Assembly: GCA_023664705.1 (NCBI GenBank)
Contig: JAMPFE010000029.1
Span: forward strand, 1-28,778
Reading direction: 5' to 3'
DNA: 28,778 nucleotides
Source: Lachnospiraceae bacterium
Lineage (GTDB): Bacteria > Bacillota > Clostridia > Oscillospirales > Ruminococcaceae
Shown: one piece after another, positions 15,683-22,851 of the stretch
How the letters are laid out: the number at the start of each line of letters is the position of its first letter
How positions within the stretch are numbered: the stretch's first letter is position 1
Made by a program: the position numbers and the translations under genes
The notes under the pieces: generated by a model
What the model saw: the letters and a program-made list of their open reading frames with translations, nothing else
What the model was told of the DNA's origin: nothing
The model's database searches: none

Positions 15683-17033
15683 AGTGATCCTCCTTCTCCA
15701 TATTTTTCGCTTCGTCAAGAGCGATCCCGTATATCTCGGAAATCGCCCTCGCCCTTGAGATAATGCCGCTTTCGTACAGCGCTTTAGCGCGGGCGGTCTT
15801 GGTGCCCTCGTCCTCGCATACGCCGTCGGCAAAGCGGATAGCCGCCGTCTCGCACGCGCCGTCGGAAAGCTCCCCCGCCATTTTCCCTAGCAGGCAGATA
15901 TTTTCCGCCACGCTCGAAAGGCAGTTCGCTATCATGCGCCGATAAAAGCAAGCCGTGCGGTAGGTGCGGCTGTTGCGGCTGACGACCTCCGTCGCGGTGC
16001 GCACTGTGCCGTTTTTGTAGGACAGCGCGCCCTCCGAAAGCCCGACCTGCATGCAAAGCAGATCCAGCAGCTCCCCGAGAGCCTCCGTATGCTCGGAGAC
16101 CCTCAGCTCGGCAGTGTTGTCGGTAATTTTCAGCTCCTCGTTATCGGAGGTGGAAAACGCCTCGAACACCTCGTCGTTGACGTCGAAATAACGCTTCAGC
16201 TCGCCCTTTTTGTCGTACTCTCCGCGTATCGCGTAATACGGCACGATAATGCGCTTTTTGCCGAGGATAAACTCGCGCGTCAGGCTGTCGAAAACGATAT
16301 CCAGCGCTTTGAGCGTATCCTCCGCGCCCGCGAACACGGACGCACCCAGCGGCGCGCATTGCGGCAGATTTCCCGCGCCCGCCCTGAAATAGACGAACAG
16401 CGGCTTCGTCAGCCCTTTGATAGTGCTCCTCGCGGGCATTTTCGGATACAGCTCCGAAAGCTCGACCTCCTTTCCGCTCTCGCGGAAAAGCTTGTTTTCG
16501 ACGGTCAGCCCGTCGTCCGACAGCTCCTGCGTTTCGGCGAGCACGTAGCTCTTTCCGTTTTCGCGGATGCTCGAGCCGAACGCGCCGCCGTAGATGCCGC
16601 GGTTGTCCCATTTCGTGGGAACAAAGCAGTCCGCGGTGATGAAATCGAGCTTCACGCCGTTTCCGTCGCGGTAGACCTTGACGACCCCGCCGCCGAGCGC
16701 GAACGTCTTTTCGAGGAAGTCCGAAAACCGCTCCGCAAAGCCGTTTTCGTTCAGCACCCTTTTAAGGTAGCTCTCCGTCTCGGCGTCGGAGCAGTACAGC
16801 TCCGTGCCCTCGGTAAAGCACAATCTCGCAAGTTCCGCGCAGACCGCTTTCGCCGCTCCCAGAGAGGCGACGCGTCTCATGCCGCCGTTCATGCCGCCCT
16901 TGCGGGTATAGCGCCAGTCCCCGCCGCCGTCGTAAATATCCCGCCAGCGGGTAAGCTCGCCCGAATAGAACGCCGCGAGCGCCGCGTCCTCGTACAGCTT
17001 GCGGCGGCCGAAAAGCAGGCTCTTAAGTCCCAT
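15666..17033 (-). CDS. Phage portal protein
   Basis: The protein has 455 residues, within the usual range for SPP1/A118-type portals, which form the dodecameric DNA gate of the head. Recognisable parts are MGLKSLLFGRRK, a DGGGDWRYT-type segment, ELARLCFTEG, the wing strand region GGGVVKVYRDGNG, and the stem/crown part with TATEVVSRNSRTYRT (the T-E-V...S...T pattern typical of this portal class). Start ATG 17033 has AAGGAG at good distance; the in-frame ATG at 17078 has none. It is the first gene of the cassette. Only a weak extended -10 (TGGTAATAT, 17170-17178) is seen upstream, so the promoter is unsure. Confidence 0.85.
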   Translation of the reverse strand: MGLKSLLFGRRKLYEDAALAAFYSGELTRWRDIYDGGGDWRYTRKGGMNGGMRRVASLGAAKAVCAELARLCFTEGTELYCSDAETESYLKRVLNENGFAERFSDFLEKTFALGGGVVKVYRDGNGVKLDFITADCFVPTKWDNRGIYGGAFGSSIRENGKSYVLAETQELSDDGLTVENKLFRESGKEVELSELYPKMPARSTIKGLTKPLFVYFRAGAGNLPQCAPLGASVFAGAEDTLKALDIVFDSLTREFILGKKRIIVPYYAIRGEYDKKGELKRYFDVNDEVFEAFSTSDNEELKITDNTAELRVSEHTEALGELLDLLCMQVGLSEGALSYKNGTVRTATEVVSRNSRTYRTACFYRRMIANCLSSVAENICLLGKMAGELSDGACETAAIRFADGVCEDEGTKTARAKALYESGIISRARAISEIYGIALDEAKNMEKEDHYGEQQ

Positions 17034-17205
17034 GCTTTCACTCCTTTCCTTTTTTGATACTGCAACGCGGATCCTCATTGCATTTCCGCAAAACGCCGAA
17101 AAAATCGCCGCCGATCCTCCAACGCTTTGCTCAAGCGGTCTCGGACGTCCTTTTCCTTCCGCCGAGTTAATATTACCACCGAAAAAACTGCAAAAAACTG
17201 CAAAC

Positions 17206-17239
17206 TTTTTGCAAGTTCAAAAAAATTTTTCTGCAAAAA
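17206..17239. repeat. Inverted repeat in the gap between portal and rpiR genes
   Basis: TTTTTGCA (17206-17213) and TGCAAAAA (17232-17239) are an 8-bp inverted repeat 18 bases apart, just upstream of the rpiR -35 box. Next to it, AAAAAACTGC is repeated in tandem (about 17184-17203). It is a candidate operator for the RpiR-family protein or for control of the divergent phage cassette. Confidence 0.35.
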
Positions 17240-17242
17240 TAC

Positions 17243-17271
17243 TTGAAAAAAATTTAACAAAGGTGTATTAT
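17243..17271 (+). promoter_or_regulatory. Predicted promoter of the rpiR gene
   Basis: TTGAAA (17243-17248), 17 bases, TATTAT (17266-17271). It lies 55 bases upstream of the start codon. Confidence 0.7.
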
Positions 17272-17325
17272 ATATTAAGGTACGATAATTCCGCGCCGAA
17301 CGGCGCAATTTAAGGAGATAAAGCA

Positions 17326-18186
17326 ATGAACGAAGATCTGCTCAAACAAATAGAGGAAGGACTCCCGAAGTTCTCAAGGAAACAGAAGCTGATAGCGGAT
17401 TTTATCCTCGGGCATTACGAAAAGGCGGCGTATATGACGGCGCTGAAGCTCGGCAACGCCGTCGGCGTCAGTGAATCCACGGTGGTGAGATTTGCCATAG
17501 AGCTCGGCTTCGAGGGCTACCCGCAGCTCCAGCGGTCGCTGCAGGAGCACATCAAAAACCGCCTTACCACCCTGCAAAGAATGGACGTCACCCGCAGCAG
17601 AATAGGCGACGAGAACCCCGTAACGGGCGTTCTCAGCCAAGATATAGACAAAATACGCCGCACTCTGGAAAATATCGACAAGGAGAGCTTCGACAATGCC
17701 GTCGCGACCATCTGCGCCTCAAAGCGCATCTACATTCAAGGCGCGCTGTCCTCGGGTCTGCTCGCGAGCTTTATGCATTACTACCTGCGGCTGATTTTTG
17801 ACAACGTAACGCTCGTCGGCGCGGTCAGCACCGCCGAGCTGTATCAGCAGATGCTGCACATCGGCGAGGACGACCTCCTCATCGCCATGAGCTTTCCGCG
17901 CTACGCCTCGGGAACGGTCGAGGCCTGCCGTTTCGCAAGGGAATTGGGCGCGCACATAATCTCGATAACCGACAGCGAAAGCTCGCCGCTGGTGCAGTAT
18001 TCCCACATCTCGCTGTTCGCGTATTCAGACATGGTGTCGTTCGTCGACAGCCTAGTAGCCCCCATGAGCCTTATAAACGCACTGATAGCGGCGGTCTCCG
18101 CGGCGAACCGCTGCCGCGTCGAGCAGAATTTCGGCAAGCTCGAGCAGCTCTGGGACGGCAGCGACGTCTACAAAAAGGATGTATGA
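17326..18186 (+). CDS. MurR/RpiR-family transcriptional regulator
   Basis: The protein has 286 residues. An N-terminal RpiR helix-turn-helix (about residues 1-75) includes FSRKQKLIADFIL and VGVSESTVVRFAIELGFEGY. A SIS sugar-phosphate-binding domain (about 115-255) has IYIQGALSSGLLA and AMSFPRYASGTVE. Such proteins sense phosphosugars and control sugar or cell-wall catabolism genes. Here no sugar gene is adjacent; the downstream partner is a flavoprotein whose start codon lies inside the rpiR stop region (8-base overlap), and the divergent neighbour is the phage portal gene. TAAGGAG precedes the start. Confidence 0.92.
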   Translation: MNEDLLKQIEEGLPKFSRKQKLIADFILGHYEKAAYMTALKLGNAVGVSESTVVRFAIELGFEGYPQLQRSLQEHIKNRLTTLQRMDVTRSRIGDENPVTGVLSQDIDKIRRTLENIDKESFDNAVATICASKRIYIQGALSSGLLASFMHYYLRLIFDNVTLVGAVSTAELYQQMLHIGEDDLLIAMSFPRYASGTVEACRFARELGAHIISITDSESSPLVQYSHISLFAYSDMVSFVDSLVAPMSLINALIAAVSAANRCRVEQNFGKLEQLWDGSDVYKKDV

Positions 18187-19405
18187 CGTAATCGTTGTAG
18201 GCGGCGGCGCGGCGGGAATGACGGCTGCGATAGCGGCTGCCGAAAACGGCGCGGAAGTGCTGCTGCTCGAAAAAAACGACCGCATGGGAAAAAAGCTCGC
18301 CATAACGGGCAAGGGGCGCTGCAACGTCACAAACAATTGTGATTTAAATACAATAATGGAAAATATTCCCAACAACGGCAGATTTTTGTACAGTGCCCTG
18401 TCGCGGTGCCTGCCGAGCGACACCATGGCGTTTTTCGAGAGCATGGGCGTGCCGCTGAAAACCGAGCGCGGGAGGCGCGTTTTCCCCGTCTCGGACAGGG
18501 CGTCCGACATCGTGAGCGCCCTTGTAAAGCGCCTTGAGCAGCTCGGCGTGCAAACGGCGCGCGAAAACGTCCGCTCGCTCATCCTCGAGGACGGGCGCTG
18601 CGCGGGAGTTAATACACACAATCGGCAAATCCGCGCAAAAACGGTCATTCTCGCGACGGGCGGCGCGTCCTACCCGAAAACGGGCTCGGACGGCTTCGGA
18701 TACCGTCTCGCGGAGCAGGCGGGGCACTCGATAATAACGCCGCGCCCCTCGCTGTCGGCGCTCGTGACCGAGGAGAAATGGGTGCGCAGGGCGGCGGGGC
18801 TGACGCTGAAAAACGCCGCGGTGCGGCTTATCTGCAGCGAAAAAACGCTCTACGAGGACTTCGGCGAGCTTATGTTCACCGCCGACGGGATAGGCGGCGC
18901 GACGGTGCTGAGCGCCTCGGCGCACATCCCCGAAATGTCGCCGAAGCGTTGTATTATCGTGATCGATTTGAAGCCCGCGCTCTCGGAAAAGCAGCTCGAC
19001 GTGCGTATCCTGCGCGATTTCGCGGAGCTGCGCGGCGGAACGCTCTCGCAGAGCCTGCGGAAGCTCTTGCCCAAGGAGTTAGTCGAGCCTATCTCCGAGC
19101 TGACGAATATTCTGCTCGACAAAAAAATCGGTGAAATCAACAAAACCGAACGAAAAACTTTAGTAAAAACGCTGAAATTTTTAACATTGCACATCACGGG
19201 CTTCCGCCCTCTCGAGGAGGCTATCGTCACGCGCGGCGGCGTGTGCGTCGGGGAGATCTCCCCGAAAACGCTTGAGAGCAGGCTTTGCAAGGCGCTCTAT
19301 TTCGCGGGGGAGCTCATCGACGTCGACGCGTACACGGGCGGCTTCAATTTGCAGATAGCGTTCGCGACGGGCAGGCTCGCGGGCGTTTCGGCTGCAAATT
19401 CGTGA
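18179..19405 (+). CDS. NAD(P)/FAD-dependent oxidoreductase of the HI0933/BaiN family
   Basis: The protein has 408 residues, standard for this family. The dinucleotide-binding motif is VGGGAAGMTAA (7-17), followed by ITGKGRCNVTN (42-52), the signature of HI0933-like flavoproteins. The C terminus shows LYFAGELIDVDAYTGGFNLQ, where the flavin contacts close. In bile-acid-metabolising Clostridia the relative BaiN reduces bile-acid intermediates, but most members have no known substrate, so that function is not claimed. The start overlaps the rpiR stop by eight bases; AAAAGG lies very close to the ATG, suggesting translational coupling. No terminator is evident after it. Confidence 0.92.
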   Translation: MYDVIVVGGGAAGMTAAIAAAENGAEVLLLEKNDRMGKKLAITGKGRCNVTNNCDLNTIMENIPNNGRFLYSALSRCLPSDTMAFFESMGVPLKTERGRRVFPVSDRASDIVSALVKRLEQLGVQTARENVRSLILEDGRCAGVNTHNRQIRAKTVILATGGASYPKTGSDGFGYRLAEQAGHSIITPRPSLSALVTEEKWVRRAAGLTLKNAAVRLICSEKTLYEDFGELMFTADGIGGATVLSASAHIPEMSPKRCIIVIDLKPALSEKQLDVRILRDFAELRGGTLSQSLRKLLPKELVEPISELTNILLDKKIGEINKTERKTLVKTLKFLTLHITGFRPLEEAIVTRGGVCVGEISPKTLESRLCKALYFAGELIDVDAYTGGFNLQIAFATGRLAGVSAANS

Positions 19406-19434
19406 AAAATAAATGAAAAAAGTTAAAAAACCTC

Positions 19435-19463
19435 TTGCAATTTTTCGGGGAGTGTGTTATAAT
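19435..19463 (+). promoter_or_regulatory. Predicted sigma-A promoter of the cmk operon
   Basis: TTGCAA (19435-19440), 17 bases, TATAAT (19458-19463). It is 73 bases upstream of the TTG start of cmk. Confidence 0.87.
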
Positions 19464-19536
19464 GAAGTGATTGATAAGGGTGAATTGTACCTTTTTCATC
19501 ATTTTACAATTTTTACCTGTTCGGGGTGTACTTGAT

Positions 19537-20205
19537 TTGAAGCTGATTTCCGTAGCGATCGACGGTCCCGTGGGCGCGGGGAAGAGCACCATCGCGCGCG
19601 CCGCCGCCGAAAGACTGAATTTTATCTATTGCGATACGGGCGCGCTGTACCGTGCGGTCGGGCTGTATTGCCACAGGAACGGCGTCAACATGCGCGAGCC
19701 GTCGGAGGTCGCCGCGGCAATGTCGGCGATAGATCCCGAAATTCGGCTTGAAAACGGCGTTCAGCGCATTTTTCTGAACGGCGAGGACGTCTCCGAGGAG
19801 ATACGCCTCCCCGAAATATCAATGGCGGCAAACGCGGTCTCGGCAGTGCCCGAGGTTCGGGCGGCTCTGCTAGACTTGCAGCGCGGGATCGCCGAAAAAA
19901 ACAGCGTGATAATGGACGGGCGCGATATCGGCACGGTCGTGCTGCCGAACGCGGACGTTAAGATATTTCTCACGGCAAAGCCCGAAATACGCGCGAAACG
20001 GCGCTATGACGAGCTTGCGGCAAAGGGCGCGGACGTGACGTTCGAGGAGGTTCTGAGCGACCTCAACAAGCGCGACTACAACGATTCACACAGAGCCGCC
20101 GCGCCGCTCAGACAGGCGCCCGACGCGGTTCTCGCGGACACCTCGGAGCTCGATTTCGGGCAGTCCGTCGACCTCGTGTGCGGGCTCATAAAGGAGCGGC
20201 TGTAA
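19537..20205 (+). CDS. cmk: Cytidylate kinase
   Basis: The protein has 222 residues and phosphorylates CMP and dCMP to the diphosphates. The P-loop GPVGAGKST (10-18), the NFIYCDTGALYRAV segment and SVIMDGRDIGTVV are diagnostic. I place the start at TTG 19537 because GGGGTG (19523-19528) lies eight bases upstream and MKLISVAIDGPVGAGKS matches the family N terminus; the upstream ATG at 19471 would add 22 residues without support. It is the first gene of the cmk-plsC-ispH/rpsA operon, a conserved order in Clostridia; plsC begins on its stop codon. Confidence 0.96.
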   Translation: MKLISVAIDGPVGAGKSTIARAAAERLNFIYCDTGALYRAVGLYCHRNGVNMREPSEVAAAMSAIDPEIRLENGVQRIFLNGEDVSEEIRLPEISMAANAVSAVPEVRAALLDLQRGIAEKNSVIMDGRDIGTVVLPNADVKIFLTAKPEIRAKRRYDELAAKGADVTFEEVLSDLNKRDYNDSHRAAAPLRQAPDAVLADTSELDFGQSVDLVCGLIKERL

Positions 20206-20810
20206 TGTTCTACAATATAGCGCGCGGGCTTGTAAATTTCATTTTCCACATATGGTTCCACATCACCGTCATAGGGAAGGAAAATATTCCCAAAGAAAAA
20301 GGCGGCTATATAATCGCGTCAAATCACGTTTCCAACAACGACCCGCCCATGGTCGGGATAGTTTTCAAGGGAAAATACACATTTATGGCGAAGGATGAGC
20401 TTTTTCACCTCAACCCGATATTCACGTGGCTGATAAAAAAGCTCGGCGCGTTCCCCGTAAAGCGCGGCTCCAAGGACACGAAAGCGATAGACAGCGCGCT
20501 TGAGAGCCTCAATCGGGGCAGAATTTTCGTGATTTTCCCCGAGGGCACCCGTTCAAAAACGGGCGAGCTCGGCAAGCCGAAAAGCGGCGTTTCGCTGATA
20601 GCGGCGCGGGCTAAGGTTCCCGTAGTCCCAGTGTTCGTCAGATACGGGCGCAAAAAGATACGCCAAAACGTGCTCGTGTCAATAGGCGAGCCCATTCCCG
20701 CCGAGAATTTCGACGTGGATTATACCGATAAACACGCTGTCCGAAAGGTAAGCGAGGATATAATGGGAAAAATTTCCATGCTCAAGGAGAACGCTCCCGA
20801 TGTATATTGA
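20205..20810 (+). CDS. plsC: 1-acyl-sn-glycerol-3-phosphate acyltransferase
   Basis: The protein has 201 residues and is membrane associated. It adds the second acyl chain in phosphatidic acid synthesis. The catalytic NHVSNND (His41, Asp46) and the substrate-binding FPEGTRS (111-117) are both intact, with an N-terminal hydrophobic helix. Start ATG 20205 shares a base with the cmk stop, and AAGGAG precedes it. The 3' end overlaps the next gene by 11 bases. Confidence 0.94.
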   Translation: MFYNIARGLVNFIFHIWFHITVIGKENIPKEKGGYIIASNHVSNNDPPMVGIVFKGKYTFMAKDELFHLNPIFTWLIKKLGAFPVKRGSKDTKAIDSALESLNRGRIFVIFPEGTRSKTGELGKPKSGVSLIAARAKVPVVPVFVRYGRKKIRQNVLVSIGEPIPAENFDVDYTDKHAVRKVSEDIMGKISMLKENAPDVY

Positions 20811-22764
20811 GATCGCCGAAAAGGCGGGCTTCTGCTTCGGCGTGGAGCGCGCGATCTCGCTCGCGGAGCGCGCCGCCGAAAAGTACGGCGGGGTTTTCAC
20901 GCTCGGGGAGCTTATTCACAACGAGCGCGCGGTCGCCGATCTTGAGCGGAAGGGCGTTCGCGCGGTCGAAAGCGTCTCGGACGCGGACGGAAAGCCGCTG
21001 ATAATACGCTCGCACGGGGTGTCGGAGGCAGTCGAAGCCGAGGCGCGGAAGCACGCGTCCGAGGTGCTGGACGCCACCTGCCCGTTTGTAAAGAAGATAC
21101 ACGGCATCGTCGCCGCGCTGCCCGAGAACGCAAAAGCGGTGGTTCTCGGCGACAGGGCTCACCCCGAGGTCGTCGGGATAGTCGGCAGAGCGCGCTGCAG
21201 GGCGTTTGCGTGCAAGGATTTTGACGAGATAGAGGATTTGTTTAAACACGGCATCATTGCCGAAAACGACGCGGCTGTTTTAGTCGCTCAGACCACCTTC
21301 GACCGCAGCAAATTTTTGGAGTACTCCCGAAAAGTCGGGGAAAGGTACGGCTGCGTTAAAATATACGATACGATATGCAACGCTACCGCAGAGCGGCAGA
21401 AATGCGCGCGGGAGCTTGCGAAACGGGCTGCGCTGATGATCGTTGTCGGGGGAAAAAGCAGCTCGAACACAAGGAAGCTGGCGGATATCTGCGGCGAATA
21501 CTGCGAGACGGTGTTCGTGACCACCGCCGAAGAGGTTCCTTTGCAGACCCTGAGGGGGCTGCGCTCCGATAGCATTATCGGAATAACGGCGGGAGCGTCG
21601 GCTCCTGCTTATACCATTAAGGAGGTTCATGAAAGAATGAACGAGGAAATCACCAAAATCAACAATGAAAATGAGGAGGACTTTGCTTCGCTGCTCGAGC
21701 AGGATCAGTCTTTTAACAGATTATATACCGGCAAAAGAGTCAAGGCTACGGTTGTTAACATAAACAACAAAGGCGAAGTTGTGGTCGAGGTCGGCGCAAA
21801 GCAGACGGGCTACATAAGTCGCGATGAGCTCACAAACGATCCCAATGCAAAAATCGAGGATCTTGTAAAGCCCGGCGACGTTATCGACGCGGTAGTCGTC
21901 AAGGTCGACGATTCCGTGGGCACCGCGGCGCTCTCCAAAAAGCGCGTCGACGCTCAGCTCGGTCTCGAGAAGCTTCAGGCAGTAAAGGAGTCCGCGGAGA
22001 CTATCGAGGGCACGGTGGCTCAGGTGGTAAAGGGCGGCGTTATCGTGATTTACGAGAACACCCGCGTATTCATCCCCGCGTCCCACACGGGCGTTCCGCG
22101 CGGCGGCAAGCTCGACGACCTGCTCAAAAAGCCCGTTAAGTTCAAGATCATCGAGGTCACTAACGAGCGCGGCGGCAGAGTTGTCGGCTCTATCCGTCAG
22201 GCAAACAAGGAGGTCCGCGACGCAGAAAGAGCAAAGTTCTGGGAGAGCATCGATGTCGGACAGAAGTTCGAGGGCGAGGTTCGCTCCATTGAAAGCTACG
22301 GCGTATTCGTAGATATCGGTCCCGTTGACGGCTTGGTTCACACCGCAGATCTGACATGGAACAGAGTCGGTCACCCGAAGGATATCGTTAAGGTCGGCGA
22401 CAAGATAAGCGTCGTCGTCAAGAGCTTCGACCCCGAGAAGAAGAGAGTTTCCCTCTCCGCGAAGGATCCCGACGACAACCCTTGGATAAAGTTCGTTTCC
22501 GAGTATCGGAAGGGCGACGTTATCAAGGCGACGGTCGTTTCCATCACGGAGTTCGGCGCGTTCGCGCAGATAATCCCCGGCGTTGACGGTCTTATCCACA
22601 TCTCGCAGATATCCACAGAGAGAGTCGCGAGCATCGCCTCCGTCCTCTCCGTAGGTCAGGAGGTCGAGGTCAAGATAATCGACATCGACGAGGAAAAGAA
22701 CCGCGTAAGCCTCTCCATAAAGGCGCTTATGGAAACGGAAGCTCCCTCCGAGGACGAGGAGTAA
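20800..22764 (+). CDS. ispH-rpsA: Fusion of 4-hydroxy-3-methylbut-2-enyl diphosphate reductase (IspH) and ribosomal protein S1
   Basis: The protein has 654 residues. Residues 1-279 are IspH, the last enzyme of the MEP isoprenoid pathway: [4Fe-4S] ligands Cys12, Cys94 and Cys193, with His40 (LIHN), His72 (SHG) and the HPEV motif (121-124). Residues from about 290 are four S1 RNA-binding repeats, starting near 298 (KRVKATVVNINNKG), 382 (ETIEGTVAQVVKGG), 467 (QKFEGEVRSIESYG) and 550 (GDVIKATVVSITEFG), then an acidic tail. This fusion is well known in Clostridia. Within the gene, AAGGAGG at 21619-21625 precedes an in-frame ATG (codon 280) exactly at the domain junction, so free S1 may also be made. 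Overlap with plsC and the shared promoter place it in one operon ending at a strong terminator. Confidence 0.96.
   Translation: MYIEIAEKAGFCFGVERAISLAERAAEKYGGVFTLGELIHNERAVADLERKGVRAVESVSDADGKPLIIRSHGVSEAVEAEARKHASEVLDATCPFVKKIHGIVAALPENAKAVVLGDRAHPEVVGIVGRARCRAFACKDFDEIEDLFKHGIIAENDAAVLVAQTTFDRSKFLEYSRKVGERYGCVKIYDTICNATAERQKCARELAKRAALMIVVGGKSSSNTRKLADICGEYCETVFVTTAEEVPLQTLRGLRSDSIIGITAGASAPAYTIKEVHERMNEEITKINNENEEDFASLLEQDQSFNRLYTGKRVKATVVNINNKGEVVVEVGAKQTGYISRDELTNDPNAKIEDLVKPGDVIDAVVVKVDDSVGTAALSKKRVDAQLGLEKLQAVKESAETIEGTVAQVVKGGVIVIYENTRVFIPASHTGVPRGGKLDDLLKKPVKFKIIEVTNERGGRVVGSIRQANKEVRDAERAKFWESIDVGQKFEGEVRSIESYGVFVDIGPVDGLVHTADLTWNRVGHPKDIVKVGDKISVVVKSFDPEKKRVSLSAKDPDDNPWIKFVSEYRKGDVIKATVVSITEFGAFAQIIPGVDGLIHISQISTERVASIASVLSVGQEVEVKIIDIDEEKNRVSLSIKALMETEAPSEDEE
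21619..21639 (+). promoter_or_regulatory. Internal ribosome binding site and start at the IspH/S1 junction
   Basis: AAGGAGG (21619-21625) is followed 11 bases later by an in-frame ATG (21637-21639) beginning MNEEITK. An out-of-frame ATG at 21629 opens a three-codon frame (ATG AAA GAA TGA) whose stop overlaps that ATG, an arrangement suited to reinitiation. It would give a stand-alone S1 of about 375 residues. Confidence 0.5.
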
Positions 22765-22771
22765 AAAAATC

Positions 22772-22799
22772 AAGAGGACGTTTAAACGTCCTCTTTTTT
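22772..22799 (+). terminator. Terminator of the cmk-plsC-ispH/rpsA operon
   Basis: AAGAGGACGTTT (22772-22783) pairs perfectly with AAACGTCCTCTT (22784-22795), followed by more T residues. It starts seven bases after the stop codon. Confidence 0.93.
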
Positions 22800-22814
22800 A
22801 CTGCAAATAACCGC

Positions 22815-22845
22815 AAAAAAATGCCGAGGTTTTAAGCCTCGGCAT
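22815..22845 (-). terminator. Terminator of the sigma/anti-sigma operon
   Basis: ATGCCGAGG (22821-22829) pairs with CCTCGGCAT (22837-22845). On the minus strand the stem is followed by seven T. It lies seven bases beyond the stop of the minus-strand gene. Confidence 0.93.
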
Positions 22846-22851
22846 CGTTTG

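Larger units (their letters stand above)
11819..17033 (-). mobile_element. Compact phage virion cassette (prophage remnant or domesticated particle locus)
   Basis: Seven adjacent minus-strand genes encode, in transcription order, portal, scaffold-like, major capsid, two connector-type, one small tail-like and one tail-hub-like protein. All frames are intact, with short gaps or ATGA overlaps and good ribosome binding sites. No terminase, prohead protease, tape measure, lysin, integrase, repressor or replication gene is present. Host operons flank both ends directly. Codon style and GC are like those of the neighbouring chromosomal genes, which suggests long residence. Confidence 0.75.

Noticed and set aside
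17075..17326. 83-codon minus-strand frame upstream of the portal gene
   Set aside because: It starts inside the rpiR promoter region and AT-rich repeats, has no ribosome binding site at any start, and covers regulatory sequence; at most a leader frame.
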